From Trichuris trichiura (lineage: Eukaryota; Nematoda; Enoplea; Trichinellida; Trichuridae), in assembly GCA_037903355.1 (NCBI GenBank), contig JBAJFE010000042.1, positions 62,001-126,000 on the forward strand: a DNA stretch of 64,000 nt. The letters are read 5' to 3'. Below, piece after piece: positions 8,544 through 19,929 of the stretch. The position numbers were made by a program, and so were the translations under genes. Each line of letters begins with the position of its first letter. The stretch's first letter is position 1. The notes beneath the pieces are model-generated. The model saw nothing but the letters and a program-made list of their open reading frames with translations, did not search any database and was not told where the DNA came from.

Positions 8544-11132
8544 TCATTTTCTTGGACTGTTCAGCAGGTCGTTCCAACAAGCTTCTACTTCATTCAAACG
8601 GTCTATTAAACCAAGTGGCTAAAGACAAAGAGACACGCATAAAGTGAATAATCAGAAGTGATTAACCAGGGTTGCTTACGGACTTATCCACACTTTCTCG
8701 GGAGTTTTGTAAAGTGAGTTCTTTCAAAGCAACTCTCCAATACTGAAACGTATTCTGTTCAGACGAACCGGCATGCGGTTCAACAGATTTCAGCTGGCTA
8801 GGAACTTGGAGCCAAAAACACTGAGAATAGTGTTCTAAGACTGGATTAAGCAACTTTGAAATTTGAGAGGGGCATGAGTTCACCGAGCAAGTAAAGCATG
8901 ATAGGTCAACTTTACGAGAACAACAAGAACACTGCAATCCATCAACTTCTGATTCTTTCAAAGCAGACCATCCACATACTGCGAGCAGAAGCTCTTCTTT
9001 CGAAGGAATAGTTTCGGAAGATATGTTCGACAATATGGCCTCAAGTTCTTGATGTTCCACTTTCTGCAGGAAGGTATTGATAAAGTGTGCACAAACGGCT
9101 TGTGGTAATTTAATCATCCTGGTTAATGGTATTTGAGCTTGATCTTTATCTTACATATTAAGTCGTCTTTGTTAAGCAAAAATTACAAACTACACACGGC
9201 ATTCCTGATCTCAGCGTCAGTCTGTGCGTAAGCACGCTGAAAACGGTTAATGGTATTTGAGCTTGATCTTTATCTTACATATTAAGTTGTCTTTGTTAAG
9301 CAAAAATTACAAACCACACACGGCATTCCTGATCTCAGCGTCAGTCTGTGCGCACGCTGAAAACGGGATCAGAATCTGTCCACGAGTTTCGCAACTTTCC
9401 GATGGCAAAAATTGCCTCATACTTGGAATAGGAATTAGGTGATCTCGTCTCGCCGTTGGAAAGTTCCCAAACTTCCAAACCCAAAATTGTCGTGACAGCC
9501 TTTCCTACGTAAGGCATACAAGTGCCTTACGTAGAAACTGCTCTCACGACAAATTATCCTCAGTCATGAGTCAAGTGAGCTCTGGGAGGCATGCATACGA
9601 CCACTGCCACCGGATTGTGATCTAATCTCACTTCTTACGATCAACCGATTGTAAAAAGTGAGTAGATCAAAACTCCCTTTGACAGTAGACTACAGGTCGT
9701 CTACAGAATAAAATGTCCTTGCTTTGTCTCCTACATAGGAGAAACAGGCAGTATTTCACAGGTTCGACCAACAAATGCAGAATGTGTTGACTTAGAAGAA
9801 CGCGCAACAAAGACTCAATGAGGAACTTTTTACCGGTCCGGACAGCCACCTATTCTAGATCTAAGAAAGGCCATGGGCAAAACGATTAAGGTCTCTGTGG
9901 TCGTTCAGCATGCTTCTCAAGACCTTTCCAGCCAAGGCAGAAAGAAGCGCTTCATACAAAAAGCAATTCTACCATCAACCGCGTTAACGGAGTGACGGAT
10001 AGCGAAGTATAAGGCGACCAGTTAAGTTCCAATGCACCTTACCGAGCTATACTACCCGCTGGTAGGGCATTTTGAAGTTTAATTAAAGGCATAAGAAACA
10101 ACGGGAAAAGCACGACAACGAAGTTCAACATAAAAATTCCAAAACCCTTTAAAAGATATCCGACATTCCGAAATTAGAATTTCATCGATTAAAATCAGCA
10201 CTTACCAAGACGGACAAAGGAACAAAGTTCAATTTCTTAATTTGTTCTTTTACCACTGCTAGTGAAGACAACCTATGCGTGAAACCATTGAACAGATCAT
10301 GCCGAGAATGCAATCTGGGCAAGCAAAGGAACTTTGGATCATGGTTCCTACGATAATAACATCGCTTTCTGTGGGAGGACTTAACGAAATGGAGCATCTC
10401 CTTTGCAAACTTACGGTCTGAAATATTTTTCAAGAAAAAAATGGTTAGAACACTCATTCGCTTACCAAAATCACGACTTTCAACAACAGGTTTTCGTAAG
10501 GAAAAGTAACCTGAACATTCGCTGCAGTGAAATAGATTATCCCCTATTCGATTCCATCCATGGAGAGATAAAACAGAAGGCGGGAGAAATGAAGATGCGT
10601 TATCCCAGCTCTAAAATGCAATATTTCATCGAAAAATTCAATAAATAGACGATCAGTGTGCGTACTGCGTAAGATTCGCAACATTTCCGGAAGGTGGTGA
10701 ACGCATCAGTAGCAGCCTCTGGGGGACTAAATATTTACAGAAAATGAGTACTAACATTGGCACGAGAAAAATGATTATGAATATCCCTACAAAAACTAGC
10801 CATGCAGTGACGGGTAGAACAGAAACTTATGGATAACAAAAAAACATTCACGACGGCCCAAACCTTGACGAAGGCTAAACAATGAGGAGAAGGTGCAAAA
10901 ACTGAAGCAAAATGGCGAGTGTTATTATTAAAGAACGTTTAATTTAAGCACCAACTGAACTGCTGTAAGAACGAAGTGCTCACCGACGCAAACTGTTTTC
11001 CGTGTATTCGAACAGAATATTGTCAAGTTCAGAAAATATCTTTCGCGAACGATCAGATACAACGGAAACAAACGTCTGTAAACAAGAAATGGTCGTCCTC
11101 GTCCAAAAAGTAAGTCGGCCACTTACCGTCAT
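8544..11132 (-). CDS. ZC3HC1: ZC3HC1 / NIPA-like C3HC zinc-finger protein
   Basis: Exons: 11132-11127, 11075-10984, 10608-10466, 10417-10206, 9236-9187, 9118-8680, 8618-8544, all in frame, giving about 340 residues. NIPA proteins act at the nuclear pore basket and, in vertebrates, as an F-box-like adaptor. The C3HC finger is represented by LHGWNRIGDNLFHCSEC and, in the next exon, SSHRKRC followed by DPKFLCLP; the Rsm1-like second module has LLLAVCGW, CSCCSRKVDLSCF and HYSQCFWL. The first cysteine expected before the GW of the first module is not present. The last exon starts after TTGTCTTTAG and ends NSPRK. The 50-nt fifth exon lies in a tandem duplication, and the preceding intron carries a Penelope-like fragment. 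Divergent from the PH-PTB adaptor, 273 bp away. Confidence 0.87.
9120..9366. repeat. tandem duplication (about 125 + 120 bp) containing a ZC3HC1 exon
   Basis: Two adjacent copies start GGTTAATGGTATTTGAGC at 9120 and 9246 and end CACGCTGAAAAC. They differ by two substitutions and a 4-nt indel. Copy 1 contains the in-frame 50-nt exon (9187-9236); copy 2 contains a 46-nt version (9311-9356) with the same acceptor and donor. Confidence 0.95.
9485..9555. repeat. hairpin, about 33-bp arms
   Basis: AATTGTCGTGACAGCC...CTACGTAAGGCA pairs with TGCCTTACGTAG...CTCACGACAAATT around a loop of a few bases, within the ZC3HC1 intron. The inner 12 bp (CTACGTAAGGCA) are perfect. Confidence 0.75.
9670..10110 (+). 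mobile_element. Penelope-like element fragment with GIY-YIG domain
   Basis: Read on the plus strand this encodes VVYRIKCPCFVSYIGETGS, the GIY-YIG core of Penelope-like element endonucleases, followed by a degraded helical tail to about 9970. It lies in an intron of ZC3HC1 in the opposite orientation. The following sequence at about 10050-10075 (GCTGGTAGGGCATTTTGAAG) matches part of the dispersed hammerhead-like repeat at 18300-18325, linking that repeat to the 3' region of the element. The reverse transcriptase part is missing, so this is a truncated relic. Confidence 0.75.
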
Positions 11133-11405
11133 AACGCGCCGTTAGTTTTTAATGTACCAGCGCCGGAAATATCTATACAAGCATTTTATTATCGTTGATC
11201 AGCCAACTCACTTCAGACAACAAAACACCGACAACAACACTAATAACCCGAAAAAAGCACTGACGAAGGCGGAAACTGTTTAACTCTAGTGATTTTCAGG
11301 TCTCAAAACTATACTACTGTTTTGTGATCCATCCGGTGATGGTTGGAAGCGACCATACGGTGTTCCCAATTCCAGGAGCATTGAGCATGGCATATATCGG
11401 TGAGC

Positions 11406-14400
11406 ATGGATTTTGATAGTCAAAAAGAATGCTTAGAATTTGAAGGTCGGCTACTGGAGGCGAAGCAAGTGGGTTTCGCAACTTTACGTTGCCTCGCTTT
11501 CATTTTATGTTGTAACTTTTAAGTGGAAAACGAGATTGTTCGTTGCTCGCCAATGCAGCCATTGCTCAGGTGCATAGTAACTCGTCAACATGTAGCTCCT
11601 TACCGGCCTTCTTCAGGTTGCTCTCAATTGAAGGTGTACAAGAAAGGCAAGCTAAAGAAGACCATTAATTTAGACGAATGCTACGGGATAGAATCTGGTA
11701 AGTCCCATAACATTATCGTGCTTAAAAAATCTGAAAAGATATTTTTCCCTGGGAAAAATTCGTTTGGCAGCTGTAAACCATTCGCAGTCGAAATATACAG
11801 GAAACGTTGAAAAGTAGTTATTAGGCAACAAATATTAAAAATGTACTAAAACAGTGTTCTCAACCTTTTCCCCACCATCTTGTACAAAGACGCTGTCATT
11901 GCCCCTGAGGATTGAAACTTTCTCTGCTTTCCCTTTTACGCATCCATTTGGGTTGTGATCGTTTGACGTCGTTCCCCGGAGCTGGTCGGTTTGTTAGCTC
12001 GTTGTTCTTCGTATCGTGCTGTCTTTTCCTTCTAGCGCTGGACGACATAGATATGGTTCTGGCCGAACCTCTGTGGGCCGGCTTAATACAGTAAGATAGC
12101 CTGGCAAGATGCGTGTCCCTGTTTAATGATAATAGCTTCCGCATGATCACCTTTGATTACATTTAAGAAGTTTAGCGCTCTTCTCGAGTTCACCTTACTC
12201 CTACCTATGACGGATACTTTTCAGCAGAACCGCCTTTGCGGATGCGTGCTGTTGCTAACTGCTTTAAACAGCCTTCTAATCCCGTGCCTTTCTTTGTTCA
12301 CGTATAGATCGCGAGAATTCAGCGCAGTAGGTTGAGATACCGCTTTTTGTTCTGTTCACACCAAACAAGCAACCGAACAAATCTTTCGACCATGTGCCAG
12401 GATCACCCTATCCTTCTTAGGGAAGATGGGAACAGCGGCTTCCCGAAAGTTTCCTTGAATAGAAGATCTCTAGGGCTGAACACTCCGTATTTCAATTATA
12501 CATCCGCACTCGCCTGTTCGGAAGAGTTTCGCTTTAACGAATTTGGGCATACTTTAAACAATAATGTACTCTAGCATCACGGAAACATTTCCTATCATCG
12601 TAAAAAGCTCGTCATAGTCACCCGATCTTCTGCTGAAGACGGGCACAAGGAGCGGCCTGAGACTGCGGTTACAAGTTATACTTCTTGAACTGGTTTCTAC
12701 GTAAGTAACATCTGTATTATAAAAGTTTATAGACCAGTTAAGAAAGGTTGTATGTTCAAATTGCTAATGATTCGTTTCATCTATACGATAAGCTGTCTCC
12801 TTAACTGAGGTTTTGGCTGAAGTACACTCATTCGAAAAGTTTAATAAGAATTCTGCAGATTGCGGAATAGTAAGCAAAAAGGTACACCTGGACCTGCAAA
12901 ATGTGGTTTCTTGGTACGGGAGCGTATGTTTTCATAACGCAAAACTTTATTACGGAATAGATTCCCGTTTAATGCGTGCTAACTCCGGAGCTTTCGGGTC
13001 AACCGAGACCCGTCTTCAGCGGTTCTAAATTATGGATCCATAATAATGATGTGTGATCATTGGACCGCTGAAGACGGGTCGCGGCAGACCCGAAAGCTTC
13101 GGAGAGAGAAAAATCTTTTTATTTTACATCTCAACGGGACAGAATCCGTAATAAACATATTTTCAATATGAAGTTCGCGTTTATCCAAACAGTAGCTTAG
13201 ATATTAGTCCGCCGAGGACGGTTCCAGCGGTGAACCGAAAGCTCCCAACAGCTTTTTGGTCAATAAAGACGGACAAAAGCATCGTGAACTCTTATGAAGA
13301 GAAACATGCTATTTGAAACTATAAGACAGGGAAAACTTGCCTTGGCAATGTAGGAATCAGAGCAGCTGCATTGATTTCGTAGACGACCCTACCTTTTGGT
13401 ACAAAGCTAATTCTTGTGATCTCATTTAGAATAGGGATCCAATGTTGCCGAAGTTTTGAAATAGGGGCGAATATTTAATGATCTACCCAGAAGTTGAAGT
13501 TTTTCACCAGCGCCGTGAATATATGGAACAGAGATGGTGGGGGTACTGCACTGAGGCCCGAAAAGGGGTGTCAGTTTGTCGAGACGATATATATACATAT
13601 ATTTATTTATTCATATTTATATGTTTGTTTAACTATTTCTTTATGATTCAAATTGTTTAATGGGTCAATACGGAAAACCTTAAGACCACTTTTTTCTCAA
13701 ACATTCACTTCAGTTGTGAACATGTGGAGTTGCAGAACAATTGCTAGTCGTTGTCTCAGCGCCTCCAGCTCGATAAGCGTAAACTTGCTTGTAAGGCATT
13801 ACACAAACTGTATATTCAGCGGCTGATCCAAGTTCATCTACGTGCTTGACATTGTACCCGTTTTAACCGCATTACCAGTAGTTGAGTTAGTCCATGTGCT
13901 TCGTGCTCTTGCATTCGTCTATTATACCTTTCAGGAGTAATTGTACATGATGAAGTGCTTACTGTATCCGTAATATGCTTGTGCGAAACGTTGGTGATTG
14001 CCTTCAACCACGAAAATAGCCTGTTGGAATTTGAAAATTGGCTTCGAAGTTGCCTGGGTTTCAGTAAGAACTGTTGACGTTCGCTGAAATTTTATGCAAC
14101 ACACTTCGTATCGAGGGTGTACCTTCCACTGTTACGTTCTTTTGGCTCCCAGCCGATCAGGCTTACAAGCAGAAGAATATGTTAGATTGCACTTGCAGGA
14201 CAGTCGGTTTTGCCTGGTAACCGGAATTCCCGGCTCAGTTATGCTGAAATTTTTCATAAGCGACTTGAAATGCTATGGAGCAATACGGAATAAGTTCTGC
14301 TTTCAAGTTAAATCTAACCGTAACTCTACACCTCCCGGAGTATACGTCCTGCGAAGCAGTCATTGCCAAAAAATGGATGCTTATTTTTGCTTGGCAAGCA

Positions 14401-17400
14401 GAAGACATTTGCATTATTTCCTGTTACAACGGGCAATGAACGCTGTTTCTTATGAAAAAGGTACGATTTTATTTCTTGATTTCATGAGCGTTCGGTTGCA
14501 GTCTATAAATGGGCTCTAATATGCACCGATGATGTTGTTGCTGCATTGAATCAGTTTTATTCTTTACCTGACCATCTAAGGCGCGCTACCGAATGGTACA
14601 ACACTGATTTCTGATATATTAGGCTGACACACAGGCTTGCACAGACATACTGACAATTTGCATGACTCAAAGACAAGTTGCGACAATATTTTTACTTCAG
14701 CCTATCTTCAGTTGTCCTGGGGCGGCCAGATCTCGGCTGGTAGTAGGCATTTAGTCACCTCTTTGGAAACCATTGCACCACTTTTTGCAAATGCATTTAC
14801 ACACCAATCTCCTGCCACAAGTTGAAGGATAAAGTTTTACGTTTAAGCTCGTTGCTGTCTTTCCATGAAGCGCGGAAAACTGATTTTGTCAGGGTGCGTC
14901 ACAAGAAGACGTAAAATTAACCGCTCGGTGAACTAAACTGCATACATTTTTACGCGGATATAAAGTAGATGATAGGTTTTATTGGTTCTACTCTGCGGTG
15001 GTTATGCGCTTGCACAGCCTTCCAAACTTTTTAAAAGGAAAGAATAACCTAAGGAACTTACGCGTCGGCCTAATAATATTAATTGTCAACGACTCACCTG
15101 TTTTTGAAGTAATTGTGCATTACCGGCAAAGTTTCAGGTTAATGACGTTGAATAATCACGACTCGCTAACTAAAAATCATTTGTGGTGGCAAAGCAGTTG
15201 GTGCTCTGTGTTCAAAATCAGCTTATTTCTCTACAGAATCCCGCATTTTTGCGCTCTTGGCGATTTCATGTGATCCGAGAGCTCCAGTCTCTTCGAGTTC
15301 AAATGTTGAACAGGTCAACTGTAGTTTCAACTTTCAAAACTTAAATTCTTGTTGCAAAACGTCTTGTTTTCAAGATCATCTCTCTGTGTCATTATCCGAC
15401 TTAAATTAGCGGCGTTTGAACTGTATCACTGGATTTCTTTTCGAAGTAGTGCCTTTGCTCTGTAAGCCCATTCATGCGCTGTACTTTTATGTATAAAGCC
15501 TGTGAATTTTTGTAGTCGTCTCTAAGGCTGCTCTTTTGGAAGGCTGGAGTTGTATGCTTCTGTGCATATTTAGCCTCTGCAGCTTTGCGTCTGCAGCAAT
15601 GAAAAGAAAACTGTTTCCTAGGCGTTATTTACTGTTACTCTTAAATTTGCATATTGCACGTGCTGTGAAGAACTACTGATAGGTTACATTGTATTAGAAC
15701 AACTAAATATGTCCGCTAAATTCTTCTGAGGTTCAGTGCAGCTTGAGAATACCCCATAATCTCTCATTTTTTGGAAAAGACCGGGAAACCGTCGTATGTT
15801 TCTACTGGATGAACAGTCGTCTACCTTTTGCGATTAACTGGGTTAACGTTGAACAGCTGTCTTGGCTAATTGCGTTCGGAGGCATTTTTTGCTATCTTGA
15901 AGACTTTTAGCCGTTGTAAAGTTAGGTAAATACAAAGCTTCCGACACTGCTTACGTTCCGTCGTCAGCATACTGAAATTCCCTTTATCAAAAGAACCGCA
16001 CTTTCAACTCGTTGTAAACCAAATTCTTATTTACAGCGTTTCGGGTTTCTCTTCCGTCATTAGCGGAGAAGAAAAAACTTCAAGTCGTACGTCTGGATGG
16101 ACTCTCTCATCCGGCCGTGCGATCTAAACTCTTTTCTTCTCCGCTGGCGACGAAACTAGAGCAGTTCTGAAAGTTAAGGATAAAAATTTACCTTGCAACA
16201 GTCAGAAGTGATGCAAAGCGAGAACATTATTCCAGCAATTATACAAGCGCAGATCACGTCGTCAATGCCGTACGTCGATTGTTAAATAAATTCCTCGTCC
16301 GTTCTGGTGATCGCTTTCCTGGATAGTTAATAGGCAGAGTAATGAACCTCATGTTCTTGAAAATGTTTTGTTTGAAAATCTTTTTAATGAATGCAAGTTA
16401 TCAGTTGTTCTTACTATTCACTATTTAAATTGTATGCATTAGAAGCCACGGTTAGAACAGATAGACAAACGCTTACCGGGTGCCGCCGTTTGTCGGCAGA
16501 AGTCGTTGTGCACTAAATGTTTGCTTTTACTTATATCTCAAGATGGAGACTTTAAAGAAAGTAATGGTGAAAAGATTGTAGGTAATTTAAAATTCAATTA
16601 ACTCTACAAATAGGGGCAGCCGACATCTCATTATCCGCGACTATGTCCTGAAATGCCCCATGGTCACTCTCCAAGTATTTGAAAATTAACTCTCACTTCG
16701 TAATGGGGCTTGTACTGGCCCGGATTAGAGACCGGCATTGATAAAAGCTCAACTAAAACAAACGGATGTACGCTAGTGTTCATCCGTCTGTTCTAGTTGA
16801 GTTCTTATCAGCGCTGGCCTCTAATCCATACAATTTGGACAATGAATAGTAAATACTAGCCCCATTGCGAAGCGAGAGCTAATTTGAAAATATATCGACT
16901 TTTCTAGACTAAAACCGCTTTTACTTTAAGATGATGGACAATACCATGACTGCCTGAACGAACTTGAGAACCATAATGGTGCTACTACGGTTGCTAGGCA
17001 AGCCTCGCTATCACGCAGGTAAGTTCCTACGGTTTAACTTTTGCTTAACGTAAAATTGTTTCAGATCGTTTAGAAAAGAATCTCCATTCAACTGCCAGAA
17101 GCCAAAAATCGAATCGTCATTATCATTAGATAATGAAATTAATGATGTGGTATAACGTTGCTATCAGTTTTATAACTGGTTTAATTAACTTTCAGTTTTC
17201 GGGCGAGAGCAACGGCTGCTTAATTCGTATGCACTCAGACAGCCTGTTAGGTAGTCCTCCTCCGAAGATGTGTCACCGTTGTTTTCAACACAAATACATA
17301 AACCAAGCTTTCGTGGACTCGTTGGAATTTTACGACAATTGCAAGTTTACTAGAAATTACGATGTGGTAAGCTTTCTTTTCATAATCTCCATCAAATCTT

Positions 17401-19672
17401 TTATTGGTAAAGATGTTGGTCTTATAATGAGCAGACCCTCTGTATAACTAACAACACAGATTGATTGCAGGGCCCTTCTAAGGTAAAGAAATCTTTGTAT
17501 GTGCTGAAGTTCCTTGTGATGATGCAAAATGGCGTAGTGTGAAATTACATGAGCTCAACTCTACGCTGCCTACAAACGTTGACTCTACGCAGGTTTTAAA
17601 GCAAACAGTTCCCACTTAGAAAAAGCCTGCTTTTGCAAATTGAGCAACGTCAGACTCGAAGAAAAGTGGAGGCTGCGTAGTTCATCCCATTTGAGATCAG
17701 CTTTTATTGTTATACCTACGAATGAACAATCCAGCGTGCCTTATCTGCGAGAAGTTGCGTTGCAATGGGACTTTCGAACTTGCTGGGTTACTTGAAGCAG
17801 TTGCGTCCAGGCATGCTAAAGAGCGCTTCTTCTTATCTACTGTCCCTTGGTGTAAAACAACCAAATTTGGATAAGATACTTCCTTCGGCATCTAGACTGA
17901 TAAAAGGTTTTGGTACTGCGTAAACCGAGAGGGCGCGTACTGTGGGTGAGGAACAATTGCTTCCCGTCGTAAAGCAGGTTTTCAACATTGTGCGCTCCAT
18001 ATGCTGGCCGTGGAAAATAACTTGTAAGGTCATCACTTGAGGAATCATACTGGGAAACGCTGCATTCGCGAAATGGATGAAGATATGGAGGATTTGTTGC
18101 GCGATTTCTTGAAAATAACATCCCTCTTGTTCCAGCTGAAGGAATGAAATTTTCCAAGAAACGATGAATTACTATTGGCTAGATTAACGTGATTTATAAA
18201 AGATGAGCATTTTCCGTAAGGGCTTCTATTTGCTAGAAAGCTGAAAATGTAATCGATTACATTGCTCTGTATTTTCTCTAACAATCTGTTCACCCATTCG
18301 CTGGTAGGGCATTTCGAAGTTCACTTACAGATAAACCAAACGGGCCAAAGCAGTGAATTGAAAATCAATTTGAAAACTACCGAAACTCGTTACAAGACAC
18401 TCTGTCTTCGGAAAGACGTGCAAAGTCTTTAAAATTACAGATCAGATCTCGGATAAGCCTCCGTCAAACATGATACATGCACCGCTTTAGTACATCACTC
18501 TAGACTTCCGTGATGTTGTTTGTATGATTGACCTTTCACTTTATATGTGCCACTATTTGCTCTGCTAATCAATTAGGCGCGTTGGAAATCTAGCGAAACA
18601 GTCTGTGGGGAGAATCAAGTTAGACTTGATCAATTGTGCCACGACGAAGGTCATCATTTTTCCAGCAAGCGGAGGTGAAGTCAAAACTAGACCACTTGTT
18701 TTATGTACGATTGCCTTTTCTAGTGCAACACGGAAATTCATGCCGCATCTCTTCCTTCCCAGGCGTTTGAAGAGAACAACTGTAAACGAAAAACGTACCA
18801 TTCAAGACCGTAGTAACGAAGAAGAAATTTTGAACAACTGGCCAGCGCAATGCTCAGATTCGAAGTCAACTACGGTTTTGGTAGCCAACAACGTGGACGT
18901 AAAGGAAGAAGAACAAGAAACCGAGGAATGCAAAAATGCAAGCCAAAAAAGGCGGTTTGCCAGCTTAAACGTGTTCCCGAGCAATGAGGAAAGCAATCAA
19001 AGTCCTGTGATGTCGCTGTCTGCTGCGGACTTTAACCATGTTGTGTTTTTTCTTATATTAGTCATCAAGGTACTGAAGCTATTTATTTTAGATCAGTAAT
19101 CGTCATCAATGTAGCCAGGTCAAAAATTTACCTATTTCAGCTTCATCCGTTTCACCTTTAGGGTGCACGGAAAATGGTGGAGAATTAATTCGTTGTTAAT
19201 ATATTGCTTATAATTTTTTAATTCAGCGCCTGCCACCAGCAGTTCGTCTCAGTCAACGTGTGCCAAATTGTGGGAGACGAAGCTAAACAATTCTATTACT
19301 CAGCACCGTCTGCGTGCAACGTTGTCAAGTCATATACGGGGCTCCTTCTCTTGCTACGATGGTGATTGTCCAGATGAAGTACCAATGGTATTTAGCGCTA
19401 TTGTTCCCCAAGAACGGTCTCCTGCCTTATCCAAACCAGATTGCTTGCTCAAAGCTCCATTGTCAGCCCCATGCCTTCCGCAAAATACTACCGTATTCGA
19501 CTTTCCGTGCTCTAAAGTTGCTGATTATCGTGAAATTGTCATACGCGACGGAAAAGTGGTCAAATCAAAATCTAGTTCTCTGCCTTGCCATGGTTCCCGA
19601 CAAAGAAAACTGAGCAATTATGTCCACATTGATATGGTAGCTACTCAAGCAGCCAGAAAGGTAAGAAGTTGA
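11406..19672 (+). CDS. PH + PTB adaptor protein, IRS/Dok class (partly resolved)
   Basis: IRS/Dok adaptors dock on activated tyrosine kinases and recruit SH2 proteins at the plasma membrane. The PH domain is encoded by exons 11406-11468, 11524-11569, 11617-11697 and 13935-14063, all in phase: FEGRLLEAK, WKTRLFVAR, LKVYKKGKLKKTINLDEC, then ETLVIAFNHENSLLEFENWL as the last strand and helix. The PTB (IRS-type) domain is in 14161-14460: EEYVRLHLQDSRFCLVTGIP, DLKCYGAIRNKFCFQ, GVYVLRSSHCQKM. Probable C-terminal exons are 16931-17018, 17065-17149, 17196-17366, 18763 to about 19040, and 19227-19660, the last with NYVHIDMVATQAARK, a likely phosphotyrosine site resembling the SHP2-binding motifs of such adaptors. 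Reading on past 19660 gives a stop at 19672. Exons between 14460 and 16931 and around 17471-18762 are unresolved. Large introns are full of repeats. Confidence 0.72.
12415..12455 (+). repeat. degenerate hammerhead-like hairpin
   Basis: GGAAGATGGGAACAGCGGCT is followed by TCCCGAAAG, i.e. the stem and GAAA side of the family with a decayed CTGANGA. A further partial copy with intact CTGAAGACGGG lies at 12633-12643. Both are in the 2.2-kb PH-domain intron. Confidence 0.5.
12975..13100. repeat. inverted pair of hammerhead-like motifs around a palindrome
   Basis: On the minus strand at 12985-13022 and on the plus strand at 13062-13098 the same unit occurs: ACCGCTGAAGACGGGTC, a short loop, then GACCCGAAAGCT and CGGAG. 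The two face outward from TTATGGATCCATAA (13030-13043), a perfect palindrome. Stems GGGTC/GACCC are intact in both copies. Confidence 0.85.
13205..13246 (+). repeat. hammerhead-like hairpin, single copy
   Basis: CCGAGGACGGTTC, loop CAGCGGT, GAACCGAAAGCTCC. The stem CGGTTC/GAACCG differs in sequence from the neighbouring copies yet still pairs, while the core has one change (CCGAGGA for CTGANGA). Confidence 0.6.
16030..16165. repeat. imperfect inverted repeat with hammerhead-like ends
   Basis: TAGCGGAGAAGAAAA (from 16062) is matched by TTTTCTTCTCCGCT (to about 16145). The minus-strand reading of the left arm gives a CTAATGACGG...CCGAAACGC variant of the same motif. Confidence 0.5.
16676..16892. 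repeat. long imperfect inverted repeat (about 100-bp arms)
   Basis: The left arm has AACTCTCACTTCG, AATGGGGCT, GGATTAGAGACC, AGCTCAACTAAAACA and ACGGATG; the right arm carries the complements in reverse order to 16892. The centre (about 16773-16786) is itself nearly palindromic. It lies in an intron of the adaptor gene and is most likely a foldback MITE. Confidence 0.75.
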
Positions 19673-19925
19673 CTTATCTCATTAGATCGGTGCATACGTT
19701 CGTCCGGCTAACTGTTCGCTTCGAAAACTTTTTAAAACTTTTTGTTTGATGCAGCAGTTTAAATAGCGTAATACTTTTGGCAGCATTGCGTTTACGCTGC
19801 CGGACATCTGTAAAAAAATTGCAGTCAGACTCGTTCATTCACTGATTGCTTTTCCATCATGCACTGCGACCAAGTTCGATTTTCGACGTTTCATACATTC
19901 TTTCTTCAACTAAGGAAAGGCAGCA
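19673..19925. other. no gene seen
   Basis: Between the last adaptor exon and the mariner relic I see no coding or RNA signal. Confidence 0.5.
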
Positions 19926-19929
19926 GCAG

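Noticed and set aside
17697..18293. Three overlapping minus ORFs of 64-106 codons
   Set aside because: They lie within the plus-strand adaptor gene, change frame without splice signals and show no family motif. Plus-strand readings of the same interval are equally plausible as missing adaptor exons.
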